Source: Desulfamplus sp.
GTDB taxonomy: Bacteria; Desulfobacterota; Desulfobacteria; Desulfobacterales; Desulfobacteraceae
Direction: 5' to 3'
Assembly: GCA_015231615.1 (NCBI GenBank)
Contig: JADGBE010000004.1
Span: 43,051 to 107,050, forward strand
Length of the DNA stretch: 64,000 nucleotides
Shown: in pieces, positions 53,682-62,639 of the stretch
Position numbering within the stretch: position 1 is the stretch's first letter
Layout: each line of letters starts with the position of its first letter
Notes under the pieces: generated by a model
Seen by the model: the letters and a program-made list of their open reading frames with translations, nothing else
What the model was told of the DNA's origin: nothing
Databases searched by the model: none
Position numbers and translations under genes: made by a program

Positions 53682-54820
53682 AAAAACAAACAGTCGCATT
53701 TTCAAAAAATTCATCAAATATATTTTTTCATATTCTTACAAAGTGCAATTTATCTTGTCGTCACTGTTACATCAATCCAGAGCAGCATGGGAACAATACC
53801 CTAAGTATTGATACTATAAAAGAGTGGCTTTATCTATTTGTTCAGAGTTCTAAAAAATCTGAAGAGATTAATGTTATCTTTCTTGGAGGAGAACCCACTT
53901 TACACCCAGATTTATCTATTGCTGTAAAAGAGGCAAGAAGGCTTGGGGTCAAATCAATCACTATTGATACTAACGGTTATCTTTTCCACAACATACTTGA
54001 AAAGATAACACCAAATGAAGTTGATTTTATTAGCTTCTCTTTAGATGGGGCAACCGAAGAGACCAATGACTTTATAAGGGGAAAAGGCAGCTATAAAACT
54101 GTTTTAGAGGGTATAAAAAAGGCTGTCCATTTGGGGTTTTCCACATCAATGATCTATACGGTGAGTTCTGATAATTTGCATGAACTTGCACTTATGCCAA
54201 ATTTACTTAAATCTCTTTTACTCCAAGATGCTGGAATTGAGCGTTTCTTTATACAAGTTGTTGGTATTCGTGGGGCATCAGCAGATAAAAGTTCAATTAG
54301 CATAAATGAGTCTGATAGCAATAAAGATCAAAACAAGAAGATAAGTAGTATTAATCGTCAGGTATCTAAAGATGCGTGGATTAAAATTGTGCCAAAGGTG
54401 GCCCAAGAAGTTGCACAGCTTGGGATCGCTGTAACTTATCCAAAGGTATTTTTAGAAAATGGTGAAAAATTTGAATGTGCAGGTCTTATTGCTAATAACT
54501 ACTTTATCTTTCCAAATGGTAGAGTCTATCGCTGTCCCTTATGCGAAGATTACCCTATTCACAGTTTAGAGATAAAAATTCCAAATATTAATTCTAAAGA
54601 AAATAATAATAACATCAATGCTAATGAGATTGTTAAGAAGCAATGTTTAATGTTGCCAACCTCAAAAATTAATGAAAGCGATCTTTTTGAACTAAATATT
54701 TCAGAAGGGTGTGTTATGAATAAATTAATTCAGCCTGCAAATTTATCTTATAATTTAGATGGCACACCATGTTATAAAATAGCCTGCTGTATGCTCAAAG
54801 AGGAGGTCGTAAAAAGATGA
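53678..54820 (+). CDS. Radical SAM protein with C-terminal Cys motif
   Basis: 380 residues. The radical SAM cluster motif CxxxCxxC is CNLSCRHCY near residue 23; GGEPTLHPDL and SLDGATEETNDFIRGKGSY follow in family order. The C-terminal region has CAGLIANNYFIFPNGRVYRCPLCEDYP and a final CCMLKE, giving further cysteines as in SPASM or twitch-type domains. Two Asn/Ser/Lys-rich inserts (SINESDSNKDQNKK and NSKENNNNINANE) interrupt it. The start overlaps the endonuclease stop by 4 bp (ATGA), which couples it to the restriction gene although no functional link is known. Target unknown. Confidence 0.85.
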   Translation: MKKQTVAFSKNSSNIFFHILTKCNLSCRHCYINPEQHGNNTLSIDTIKEWLYLFVQSSKKSEEINVIFLGGEPTLHPDLSIAVKEARRLGVKSITIDTNGYLFHNILEKITPNEVDFISFSLDGATEETNDFIRGKGSYKTVLEGIKKAVHLGFSTSMIYTVSSDNLHELALMPNLLKSLLLQDAGIERFFIQVVGIRGASADKSSISINESDSNKDQNKKISSINRQVSKDAWIKIVPKVAQEVAQLGIAVTYPKVFLENGEKFECAGLIANNYFIFPNGRVYRCPLCEDYPIHSLEIKIPNINSKENNNNINANEIVKKQCLMLPTSKINESDLFELNISEGCVMNKLIQPANLSYNLDGTPCYKIACCMLKEEVVKR

Positions 54821-54921
54821 TGAATTTTTGTTGTCAAAGTAGTATGGGAAGAGAATTATAGATATAGTGAGAGACCACGTTTCAGACAAAACCAAAATAA
54901 TAAAATTAAGGAGAAAAACAG

Positions 54922-56640
54922 ATGGGTTTTAAAAATTTGAGTATTAAGTGGAAAATTTTTGGGATTGTATTGATAGGTCCCCTTGTTGTGTCTCTGATTC
55001 TTGCAATTCAGGATATAAACAATATTAAAGAGTGGGCTGAAAAATCAACAATTGAGAAGAGTCGTGCTGTTGTTCTTATGGCTGAAGCTGGAAGAAATGA
55101 GATGGCAGACAAACTTAATCAAGGGATTATAAAACCATTCGCTGAGTTAGATAAGTCCAATATTATAGAGGCGGTGCCTGTTATCACGGCTATTAACATG
55201 GCAAAAATAAACGCAGAAAAAGCAGGTTATGAGTTTAGGGTTCCAAAATTTAGTCCAAGAAATCCTGAAAATGAGCCAACTGAACTTGAGGCAACAATAT
55301 TAAAAGAGCTTGAAGAGCAAAATCTTGAGGAAAAAATTGTAGTTGAAGAGGATCAAATTCGATATTTCAAACCTGTTCGCCTAACCAAAGATTGTCTATT
55401 CTGTCATGGTGATCCAAAAGGCAAAACTGATCCTACTGGTGGTATAATGGAAGGTTGGAAAGAGGGAGAAATCCATGGTGCTTTTGAAATTATTGGCTCA
55501 CTTAAAGAGGCAAAAGAGGCGGTTTGGGAGGCTCAAAAATCTATTGTTCTTTGGACCGTACTTATTTTAGTTCTAATTAGCATGTTTGTATGGCTATTGG
55601 TTAGAATGAATGTGGTTAAACCCCTTGAGGAGTCAAGCTCGTTTATTAATGCTATATCAAAAGGTGATTTAACTCGATCTATTCAATCTGAATCTAAAGA
55701 TGAGTTTGGGGAGATGTCATCAAATCTCAATACAATGTCTGCTAACTTAAGAAAGATGATCGCTGAAATCTCTGAGGACTCTAAGATACTTCTTAACTCA
55801 TCAAGTGGAATCCAAGATATTGCTAATTCTTTATCTTCTGGCTCTGAAAAGACATCAATGAACGCAAATACTGTAGCAGTCGCCGCTGAAGAGATGAGTG
55901 CCAACATGAATTCAGTTGCTGCTGCAATGGAACAGGCTTCAACAAACATAGGTATAGTTGCAAATTCAGCAGAAAATATTACCCGCAATATAAATGAAAT
56001 CTCTCGTAATTCAGACAAAGCAAGAGAGATTACAGATAAGGCAGTAAAACAGGCTATAAGAGCTTCTGAGCGGGTTGACAAATTAGGAAGAGCTGCAACT
56101 CAAATTGGAAAGGTAACAGAAGCTATAAGTACAATTTCAGAGCAGACAAACCTTTTGGCTCTAAATGCAACTATTGAGGCAGCAAGGGCAGGAGAAGCTG
56201 GCAAAGGTTTTGCTGTTGTTGCAAATGAGATAAAAGACCTTGCAAAACAGACATCTGATGCTACAAGCGAAATTAAACAGATGATTGATGATATTCAACA
56301 ATCAACTATGGAGACAGTAAAGGATATTGAAGAAATCTCGAGCGTTATAAATAGTGTGAACAAAACCGTATCTGAAATTGCAACATCTGTAGATGAACAG
56401 TCAAGAACTACCCGTGAAATTGCGGAGAATGTAATGCAGGCTTCTCAAGGTATAAGTGAGGTAAATGAGAATGTATCTCAGACATCTGCTGTGTCTGAAG
56501 ATATTGCAAGAGATATTTCAGACGTAAACCGCTCTGCTCAAGAGATGTCAAAAAATAGCACAACACTCAATAGTAAATCTCGTGAGCTTTTTGAAATATC
56601 AGAAAAGATGAAGACAACTGTAAGTAAGTTTAAGATTTAG
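54922..56640 (+). CDS. Methyl-accepting chemotaxis protein with a haem-binding DUF3365-type sensor
   Basis: 572 residues. N-terminal membrane helix (about 10-28), a periplasmic DUF3365/Tll0287-like sensor containing the c-type haem motif CLFCHG (C158, C161, H162), followed by [20 protein letters not shown] second helix ([20 protein letters not shown]) leads to HAMP ([20 protein letters not shown]) and the signalling coiled coil with [28 protein letters not shown]. The haem suggests sensing of redox state, oxygen or nitric oxide, an inference from the domain. A second chemoreceptor of the window. GGAGAA precedes the ATG. Confidence 0.9.
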   Translation: MGFKNLSIKWKIFGIVLIGPLVVSLILAIQDINNIKEWAEKSTIEKSRAVVLMAEAGRNEMADKLNQGIIKPFAELDKSNIIEAVPVITAINMAKINAEKAGYEFRVPKFSPRNPENEPTELEATILKELEEQNLEEKIVVEEDQIRYFKPVRLTKDCLFCHGDPKGKTDPTGGIMEGWKEGEIHGAFEIIGSLKEAKEAVWEAQKSIVLWTVLILVLISMFVWLLVRMNVVKPLEESSSFINAISKGDLTRSIQSESKDEFGEMSSNLNTMSANLRKMIAEISEDSKILLNSSSGIQDIANSLSSGSEKTSMNANTVAVAAEEMSANMNSVAAAMEQASTNIGIVANSAENITRNINEISRNSDKAREITDKAVKQAIRASERVDKLGRAATQIGKVTEAISTISEQTNLLALNATIEAARAGEAGKGFAVVANEIKDLAKQTSDATSEIKQMIDDIQQSTMETVKDIEEISSVINSVNKTVSEIATSVDEQSRTTREIAENVMQASQGISEVNENVSQTSAVSEDIARDISDVNRSAQEMSKNSTTLNSKSRELFEISEKMKTTVSKFKI

Positions 56641-56671
56641 AGTTTGTAAGTTTGTAGATGAATGTTGTTAA

Positions 56672-56702
56672 GATTTGACAACTTTTAAAAAGTTGTCAAA
56701 TC
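56672..56702. repeat. GATTTGACAACTTT hairpin repeat, copy 3
   Basis: GATTTGACAACTTTT and AAAAGTTGTCAAATC pair perfectly around one A. It lies between the convergent gene ends at 56640 and 56746, where a bidirectional terminator is expected. Confidence 0.85.
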
Positions 56703-56745
56703 ACAAACCATTAACCATTAAACCCAACCCGCCTTAAATAAATGT

Positions 56746-57975
56746 TCAAATAGGATTAACTATCTGCTCTGATTTACTAACCTCTTGATTCCCAAGCATC
56801 ACCTTATTGGATTGAATTTTGAGTGTCGTAGTTAGATTCTCAAACATAATAAGTTTAATATTCTTTGTAGCTGGCATTATAATTGTAGTCTCATTAGCTT
56901 TATCTTTTAAAGTAACTGTTGCACCCAACCGTGATACTAAAAATAGAGATGAATCTCCTTGAATTGCTATAAAACTAATCTCCTGAAAGTTGATAAGTTT
57001 TATATTAGAACTTTTTTGTATATAAAGAGAGTTTATCCCAGATGAGCCATATACAGTAAGCTCACTTCCAGAGTAAATTGTGATTAGTTTACTATCTGTT
57101 AATACAATAGGAGCGTTTGCCAATCTAATCTGCTCAAATATCCAATCCCTCATTTTTGAGACTCGCGTATAGACACCATAGGAGTTTGGCTGGGCACAAC
57201 CATTACCCCAGCTTACAATTCCAATAAGGTTATAGCCACCATTTTGATAAGGAATTACAAGTGGTCCACCACTATCTCCAAAACAGGCATCTTTACCGCC
57301 TTCTGCAAATCCCGCACAGAGCATATTATCCGTTATTTCACCTTCTCCAAAAAAGTTACCACACTCTTGATTAGATAATAAAGGAAGAACAATTTCCTGT
57401 AAGTGATTTGGGTACAAACTTCTCTGTTTTTGAGCTTCAGTATCACCCCAACCTATAGCGGTCGCCATCGTTGTAATATCAGAGGATGATGAGATATTTA
57501 GTGAAGGATAGCTATCTGGGGTTGCAATAAGATCAATTGGAGTCTGGGCAGATGCTCTTTTAAGTTTAATCAAAGCAACATCATTATCTGTCAAAGATGG
57601 GTCATAGTCAGGATGGACAATTATTCTTGAAACCTCAATTCTCTCATAGGTATCAGGGGCTGCTTTTAAATCAACAGCTCCTAAAACAACATCAATATTG
57701 CTAATATCAATAATATTTGTTGGTGAATCGCAAACACAATGGGCAGCCGTAACCACCCATTGAGGAGCTATTAGAGTGCCTCCACAAAACTGCCCAGAGT
57801 TAATATCTTCTTGAATTTCAGCACTATCAACTATAGCTGTCATCCACGGATATTTTGATGGATCATCTACAGGGTTACCCCCTACTATACGAATCTGTTT
57901 AGCAAAAGATTGAGAAGGCAGACAAAAACCTACAATCAGAAAGATAGCTATAAAGAAAGGGGTAACTTTTTTCAT
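56746..57975 (-). CDS. Secreted trypsin-like serine protease (S1 family)
   Basis: 409 residues. A signal peptide (KKVTPFFIAIFLIVGFCLPSQSFA) is followed by the activation sequence IRIVGGNPV, so it is probably made as a zymogen. The catalytic triad is intact: H79 (VVTAAHC), D132 (TDNDVALIK) and S235 (GDSGGP). D229 six residues before the Ser predicts cleavage after Arg/Lys. After the protease (about 28-290) comes a beta-rich C-terminal domain of about 115 residues with several Ser/Ile/Lys strands and no recognised motif. Such S1 proteases are less common in bacteria than subtilisins. Signal peptide and type II secretion genes in the same window suggest, but do not prove, export by that route. 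Confidence 0.9.
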   Translation of the reverse strand: MKKVTPFFIAIFLIVGFCLPSQSFAKQIRIVGGNPVDDPSKYPWMTAIVDSAEIQEDINSGQFCGGTLIAPQWVVTAAHCVCDSPTNIIDISNIDVVLGAVDLKAAPDTYERIEVSRIIVHPDYDPSLTDNDVALIKLKRASAQTPIDLIATPDSYPSLNISSSSDITTMATAIGWGDTEAQKQRSLYPNHLQEIVLPLLSNQECGNFFGEGEITDNMLCAGFAEGGKDACFGDSGGPLVIPYQNGGYNLIGIVSWGNGCAQPNSYGVYTRVSKMRDWIFEQIRLANAPIVLTDSKLITIYSGSELTVYGSSGINSLYIQKSSNIKLINFQEISFIAIQGDSSLFLVSRLGATVTLKDKANETTIIMPATKNIKLIMFENLTTTLKIQSNKVMLGNQEVSKSEQIVNPI

Positions 57976-57976
57976 A

Positions 57977-58900
57977 TTAAATCACCTTTTCTTGCATCTG
58001 TTCAATTAGCTCTGCCAAAACTTTCTCAGCATTTTCAACAGGAATCTGACAGGTGCCAACCTTTTTATGACCTCCTCCGCCATGTTTAAGCATTAATGAG
58101 CCAATATCAGTGGTACAACTTTTGTTTATAACACTGTATCCACAGGTCATAACGATGTTTTGACGCTGAAATCCCCATACAACTTGAATGGAAACATTTT
58201 GCTCTGGATATAGACTGTAAAGAATAAAACGGTTTCCTGTGTATATCTCTTCCTGATCTCTTAAATCCAGCACAATAACATTACCTTTTATTATTGTGTT
58301 TGCTTTCACCATATCTTTAAAAAGAGTATCTTGTTCAAAATAGCGGCGAGTTCTCTCTTTTACATCTTCAATCTCAAGAATCTCATCAACAGTTTTCTGA
58401 CGACAATATTCAATCATATCCATCATAAGCTGGTAATTGCTAATACGATAATCGCGATACCTTCCAAGTCCTGTTCTTGGATCCATTACAAATGAGAGTA
58501 AATCCCACCCTTTTGGATTTAATATTTCATCTGCTGTAAAGTTACCTGAATCTGCCTTGTCAACAGCGGTTACAAGATCATTTAGATGAGAATTATTAAA
58601 TACCTTTTCTCCGCCATAATATTCATAAATTACACGGGCAGCACTTAAAGCCGAAGGGATACTTACTCCATTATATTGCCCATAAGCCTGTCTCTCCATC
58701 TCGCTTGAATGGTGGTCAAACCAAAGACCGCATCCTTTTACATAAGGAATATTGGCAAGAACATCATTTTCATTTACCTCGATTTTTCCATCTTGAATAT
58801 CTTTGGGGTGAACAAATTTAATGTCATCAATAATTCCTTTCTCTTTAAGAAGTGCTGCACATCCTAAACCATCAAAATCTGAACGGGTTAAAAGTCTCAT
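57977..58900 (-). CDS. DHH-family phosphohydrolase-like protein
   Basis: 307 residues. It starts LLTRSDFDGLGCAALLKEKG (DHH motif I with D8/D10), has GLWFDHHSSEME (motif III DHH) and ends with GSLMLKHGGGGHKKVGTCQIP, the DHHA1-like glycine-rich substrate loop. This is the exopolyphosphatase-related/DHH subfamily and differs from the NrnA-like protein at 42288. Probably a manganese-dependent phosphoesterase; the substrate is unknown. AAAAAAGGAG precedes the ATG. It is followed at once (1 bp gap) by the protease gene, so the two are co-transcribed. Confidence 0.85.
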   Translation of the reverse strand: MRLLTRSDFDGLGCAALLKEKGIIDDIKFVHPKDIQDGKIEVNENDVLANIPYVKGCGLWFDHHSSEMERQAYGQYNGVSIPSALSAARVIYEYYGGEKVFNNSHLNDLVTAVDKADSGNFTADEILNPKGWDLLSFVMDPRTGLGRYRDYRISNYQLMMDMIEYCRQKTVDEILEIEDVKERTRRYFEQDTLFKDMVKANTIIKGNVIVLDLRDQEEIYTGNRFILYSLYPEQNVSIQVVWGFQRQNIVMTCGYSVINKSCTTDIGSLMLKHGGGGHKKVGTCQIPVENAEKVLAELIEQMQEKVI

Positions 58901-59020
58901 AGTACGAATGCTCCTTTTTTTTATAAGTGTATGTATAGCTGCATTGCAGTCTTAAGTGATTTAACCTACAAAAAAATCATTGTTTTTGCAACAGATATGC
59001 ACAAACAAAAAAGGTCTTGT

Positions 59021-60322
59021 TTAATCCTTAATAGCAACCCACTGTTTTATTGTTTGATATACTTCCTGACCGTTGAGAAGGTCCATGTGGTTCATATTAT
59101 TACCTACCCACTTATGGTTATCAGGAAATAAAAGATTGAAATCAGGATTCTCATGATAACCCAAAGCACTATTTAATGGGACAAGACCATCTCCAACAAG
59201 GTTGTTAGCTATTGTGCATGAATCTTTTATTGTAGTAACAGCAACAGCATAACAGTCAATATCTTTTGGTAGAGAGACGGGAAGACGCGAATCATTTGAA
59301 TATTCAAATCTGCCTTGCTCTTTCCAATCATCTTCAAGGATATTACCATAACGTAAGTCAGTAACTCCAGAACTTCTAATTTTTCCTAAACGAGAAAAAG
59401 GTGAGCTGTATGGATTAATTTCTAAGAACATATCGATCAAGTTACCAAATCGTTCTAAAGGAGAGCCATGGTGCGGCGTGCCAAGACAGATTAGTTTTTT
59501 CACATGTTTTAACCATGTATGATTAGCAAGTTTTCCATAATAAAAGCCACTTCTGGAGACGAGTCCACCCATACTATGTGCAACTATAACTATCTCTATT
59601 GGTTTATCCATTATGCTATTAGATATTTGATTAATGAATTTCTCCATAATTTCAGAGAATGCCTTGCCATTCTCTGAAATGTGGAGACCTGTATTGTAAT
59701 GCAGATAGACAGGAGTATATCCAAAATCGCGTGATAGTTCTGCTCCATGATCGTGTCCCTGCCTGTTCCATTGCAAATCATTCATACATAACCCATGCAC
59801 CATTAGAGCAATTTTGCCATTAGATTCTATTATTTGATTTAACAAAGCATCATCATCAGAGAAAGATTCTTTGTCTATAGATAATGCCACTCCATTTTGA
59901 CGAAGCCGCATATTAATGGCAAGTGGGTTTTCGGAAGCTACAAGATGATCTCCAATAATACCATTTAGAGCTGATATAAAAGCCTCATATAAAGGTATAG
60001 AAATTGGAAGAGAGAGCGGGTCAGAGTTCTTTGATTCAATCATAGCAATAATTTTATTTAATGCGATATCCATCTCATTTCCAACTAATTCTGTTACTGT
60101 CCTTATGTTCCGATAAACCATACCTGTAACACCTGTCGTATGTTGCTTGTATGGGGAATCCAAAATACCGTTTAAGCTCAAAATTGTTTGATGCAAATCC
60201 TCTACAAGATAAGTAATTCCACGAACTGCTTCAGTCGTTAATTTTCCAATACCACGAATGTCTGATATTTTTTTTATAGTTGTCATCTTATTTTTTCCAG
60301 TGAATTCTCTTTTATCGGGCAT
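59021..60322 (-). CDS. Alpha/beta hydrolase, lipase or esterase-like
   Basis: 433 residues with no clear signal peptide. The nucleophile elbow IVIVAHSMGGLVSRSGF carries the catalytic Ser (AHSMG), and KIALMVHGLCMNDLQWN gives the oxyanion region HG. Later LICLGTPHHGSPLERFG is typical of PGAP1-like lipases, and the final DNHKWVGNNMNHMDLL holds the likely catalytic His. The N-terminal 170 residues are helical (TTIKKISDIRGIGKLTTEAVRGITYLVEDLH) and unlike known lipase domains. Substrate unknown. The gene's right end is preceded by a long AT-rich spacer. Confidence 0.8.
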   Translation of the reverse strand: MPDKREFTGKNKMTTIKKISDIRGIGKLTTEAVRGITYLVEDLHQTILSLNGILDSPYKQHTTGVTGMVYRNIRTVTELVGNEMDIALNKIIAMIESKNSDPLSLPISIPLYEAFISALNGIIGDHLVASENPLAINMRLRQNGVALSIDKESFSDDDALLNQIIESNGKIALMVHGLCMNDLQWNRQGHDHGAELSRDFGYTPVYLHYNTGLHISENGKAFSEIMEKFINQISNSIMDKPIEIVIVAHSMGGLVSRSGFYYGKLANHTWLKHVKKLICLGTPHHGSPLERFGNLIDMFLEINPYSSPFSRLGKIRSSGVTDLRYGNILEDDWKEQGRFEYSNDSRLPVSLPKDIDCYAVAVTTIKDSCTIANNLVGDGLVPLNSALGYHENPDFNLLFPDNHKWVGNNMNHMDLLNGQEVYQTIKQWVAIKD

Positions 60323-60505
60323 AATTTATATGTATGTAAAAAATACGAAAAAAATATTGCCTATAACTCCAGAAGAATGTCAATAAAAATAATAGGAAAC
60401 TATTTTGAGAGAGTCCATCTACATATTTTAATTGGCATTAATATTGCTTTTAATATTTTTGAAGTCAGTATTGATTTAATTAAATGAATTAATGGAGGTA
60501 ATACT

Positions 60506-60859
60506 ATGAGACTTACAGATATAAAAAATAATCTTAATATTGTAAATTCTGTTGATTGGGATATGACCCCTGAAGAGGCAATTGCACTTCATCTTGAGTG
60601 GGGACAGCTAAGAGGTTTAAATTATTATAGAGACAGTAATAATGAAACTGTATATTTTTCAATAAACAACTGGAAAAATCCTCCAACTGTCTCACTTGTG
60701 AGACGTAAAGGTTTTGATTCTGAAGAACTTTCAACCTTTAGAATGCCAGAAAGACTTGAAAATCAATTTATTGCATCAAACGGAAAACATAAAGGTGTAT
60801 TTGCAGTTGAAGGAGAAGTAAGAGATTGGCTTAAAAAAGAGCTTAGGTGTATTAATTAG
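60506..60859 (+). CDS. Small conserved-looking hypothetical protein
   Basis: 117 residues; a GGAGG site lies seven bases before the ATG, so it is well supported. Mixed alpha/beta: WDMTPEEAIALHLEWGQLRG is a conserved-looking helix, followed by VYFSINNWKNPPTVSLVRRKG and a C-terminal EGEVRDWLKKEL helix. The pattern recalls small proteins of the DVU0772 type from sulfate reducers, but I cannot verify that here. No membrane segment. Its 3' side carries a GTAGAGA palindrome and a terminator. Confidence 0.7.
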   Translation: MRLTDIKNNLNIVNSVDWDMTPEEAIALHLEWGQLRGLNYYRDSNNETVYFSINNWKNPPTVSLVRRKGFDSEELSTFRMPERLENQFIASNGKHKGVFAVEGEVRDWLKKELRCIN

Positions 60860-60882
60860 GTTTCAATAATGTATAGAAATAA

Positions 60883-60910
60883 GTAGAGACTTTCGGTCAT
60901 GCGTCTCTAC
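60883..60910. repeat. GTAGAGA palindrome family, intergenic copy
   Basis: GTAGAGAC and GTCTCTAC flank TTTCGGTCATGC, total 28 bp. It shares length, CGGTC and TGCGTCTCTAC with the copy inside carA. Confidence 0.85.
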
Positions 60911-60946
60911 AATTTAAGTTTGATTGACATTTCTGAGCAGAAACAT

Positions 60947-60983
60947 AAAAACCCTGAGATATATTTATATTTCAGGGTTTTTC
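60947..60983. terminator. Bidirectional rho-independent terminator
   Basis: AAAAACCCTGA (60947-60957) pairs with TCAGGGTTTTT (60972-60982) around an AT loop, giving a T-run on either strand. It separates the convergent hypothetical gene and rubredoxin gene. Confidence 0.8.
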
Positions 60984-61001
60984 GTAGCTGTAGGTTTAAT
61001 A

Positions 61002-61026
61002 CCCGCAGCTGCGGCGAAGTCGCCGT
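61002..61026. repeat. Double palindrome after the rubredoxin gene
   Basis: CCCGCAGCTGCGG followed by CGGCG-AAGT-CGCCG. GC-rich compared with the surroundings. It lies 15 bp beyond the rubredoxin stop and may strengthen termination; only one copy is seen in this window. Confidence 0.55.
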
Positions 61027-61040
61027 ATTTTATTTACTTA

Positions 61041-61199
61041 TTACTCTTTAGAAAAATCCTCGCTTGAAGCACCGCAAACAGGACATTTCCAATCATCAGG
61101 AAGGCTATTAAAATCTGTTCCAGCAGCAATTCCATTATCAGGATCACCTACTGCGGGATCATACACATAACCACAAAGATCGCATACATACTTATCCAT
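61041..61199 (-). CDS. Rubredoxin
   Basis: 52 residues, too short for most ORF cut-offs. Read from the ATG at 61199 with AGGAGAG upstream: [20 protein letters not shown] then a second pair [11 protein letters not shown]. The four cysteines (CxxCGY and CPVCG) bind a single iron. The length and [20 protein letters not shown] are typical. Rubredoxins pass electrons to oxygen- or superoxide-reducing enzymes in anaerobes; its position after cydAB and a DUF2892 gene fits an oxygen-defence role. Confidence 0.95.
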   Translation of the reverse strand: MDKYVCDLCGYVYDPAVGDPDNGIAAGTDFNSLPDDWKCPVCGASSEDFSKE

Positions 61200-61239
61200 A
61201 CTTAACACTCTCCTTTTAATTTAATGTTTAAAATTTTAG

Positions 61240-61440
61240 TCAAAACGCATTACCAGAATCAAGCCCAATTGACTTTAAAACATAAGCAAGTGGGCAAAAT
61301 CCCGTAAAAGCAGCTTGGATCATATTAGCACCTACAAAGCCAGTTAGCCATAGCCAATGGATACTATGTGAAACTGCAAAAATTACACTCAAAAGAACTA
61401 AACTACCAGCAAATGCAAAAACTATCTTGTCAATATTCAT
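61240..61440 (-). CDS. DUF2892-like small inner-membrane protein
   Basis: 66 residues with two hydrophobic stretches ([19 protein letters not shown] and [21 protein letters not shown]), followed by [12 protein letters not shown]. This is the DUF2892/YgaP transmembrane type, often next to rubredoxin or rhodanese genes. A single cysteine follows the second helix. AAGGAGTG lies before the ATG. It is 40 bp before the rubredoxin start on the same strand. Function unknown. Confidence 0.85.
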   Translation of the reverse strand: MNIDKIVFAFAGSLVLLSVIFAVSHSIHWLWLTGFVGANMIQAAFTGFCPLAYVLKSIGLDSGNAF

Positions 61441-61528
61441 TTTGTTCCACTCCTTAACTAACTATTATTATTAAGCAATTGCAATTTAAACATTTTAATT
61501 TAAAAAAAATATTAAACAAAATTAAGAT

Positions 61529-61561
61529 AGATTTGACAATTTTTAAAAAATTGTCAAATCT
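61529..61561. repeat. GATTTGACAACTTT hairpin repeat, copy 4 (with paired change)
   Basis: AGATTTGACAATTTTT and AAAAATTGTCAAATCT pair perfectly around one A. Relative to the other copies C became T in the left arm and G became A in the right arm, so the stem is kept. It lies 25 bp after the cydB stop. Confidence 0.85.
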
Positions 61562-61585
61562 TTAAAATCAATACCACTATTATTT

Positions 61586-62602
61586 TTAATACTCCATCTC
61601 TTCTTTAGCCACTTTACCCTTAAATAGATTATATGTCCACATCTGATACGCAATAACTATAGGGATAAATACAACTACAACACCAAGCATAATTGATAAG
61701 GTCATTGGGCTTGATGAGTTATTAAAGGCTGTCAGATTATATTTGGCATCTAAAAGCGATGGAAATAGAACTGGGAAAAGACCAATTATGCCAAAAAAAG
61801 TGCAGCTCACAATTGTTAAGGCAGATGCACACCAAGCACTAAAATAGGCTTTTTTACCAAGATAAACTTTAATTGTAAGAAGTGATAGAACAGAGATAAG
61901 AATCACAATAATATATGCGGGGTTTGAAATATAGTTATTATAAAGATTTGTTGCAAATGCAGAGGCAATAAGAAATATAACTGCAACAGGCACAAGAGCT
62001 AACCATATTTTTTCTGCAATTGCAGAGGCTCTCTCATTAAGATCGCCTTCTGTTTTCATTGCAAGCCAATTTGCACCATGAAGCATAAATAGCAAAAGAA
62101 ATAAAATTCCGCCAAGAACTCCGTAAGGATTCAATAGCATCAAAATATTTCCGTGATAAATTCCCTGTCCGTCAAATGGAATGCCTCTGAAAATATTGGC
62201 AAATACAACTCCAAAAAGCAGGGCTGGAATAAAACTACCAATAAATATACATAAATCCCACACCCTTTTCCAACCAGCATCTTCAATCTGTCCTCTAAAT
62301 TCAAATGCAACACCTCTTAAAATTAAGGCAAACAAGATAAGCAGAAGTGGAGTGTAGAGTGAAGAGAACATTACAGCGTAAACCTTTGGAAAAGCTGCAA
62401 AGGTTATACCACCAGCAGTAATGAGCCAAACTTCGTTACCGTCCCAAAATGGTCCAATTGAGTTAATCATTGCCCTTTTATCTTCTTCAGATTTTCCAAG
62501 AACAGGATAAAGTGTGCCAACACCAAAATCAAAGCCATCTGTCATAAAAAATATTGCCCACAAAAGACCCCAAAGAAAAAACCATATTGTCTGTAGCTCC
62601 AT
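61586..62602 (-). CDS. cydB: Cytochrome bd oxidase subunit II
   Basis: 338 residues of membrane protein with eight or so helices. The N-terminus (IWFFLWGLLWAIFFMTDGFDFGVGTLYPVLG) contains the family DGFDFGVG motif, and RGVAFEFRGQ in helix 3-4 is conserved. No haem is bound by CydB; it supports CydA. Start has GGAG upstream. It is 37 bp downstream of cydA. A normal-length member with no visible damage. Confidence 0.95.
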   Translation of the reverse strand: MELQTIWFFLWGLLWAIFFMTDGFDFGVGTLYPVLGKSEEDKRAMINSIGPFWDGNEVWLITAGGITFAAFPKVYAVMFSSLYTPLLLILFALILRGVAFEFRGQIEDAGWKRVWDLCIFIGSFIPALLFGVVFANIFRGIPFDGQGIYHGNILMLLNPYGVLGGILFLLLFMLHGANWLAMKTEGDLNERASAIAEKIWLALVPVAVIFLIASAFATNLYNNYISNPAYIIVILISVLSLLTIKVYLGKKAYFSAWCASALTIVSCTFFGIIGLFPVLFPSLLDAKYNLTAFNNSSSPMTLSIMLGVVVVFIPIVIAYQMWTYNLFKGKVAKEEMEY

Positions 62603-62639
62603 CGTAAAACTCCTTATTATTTTTTATATTAGAATTACA

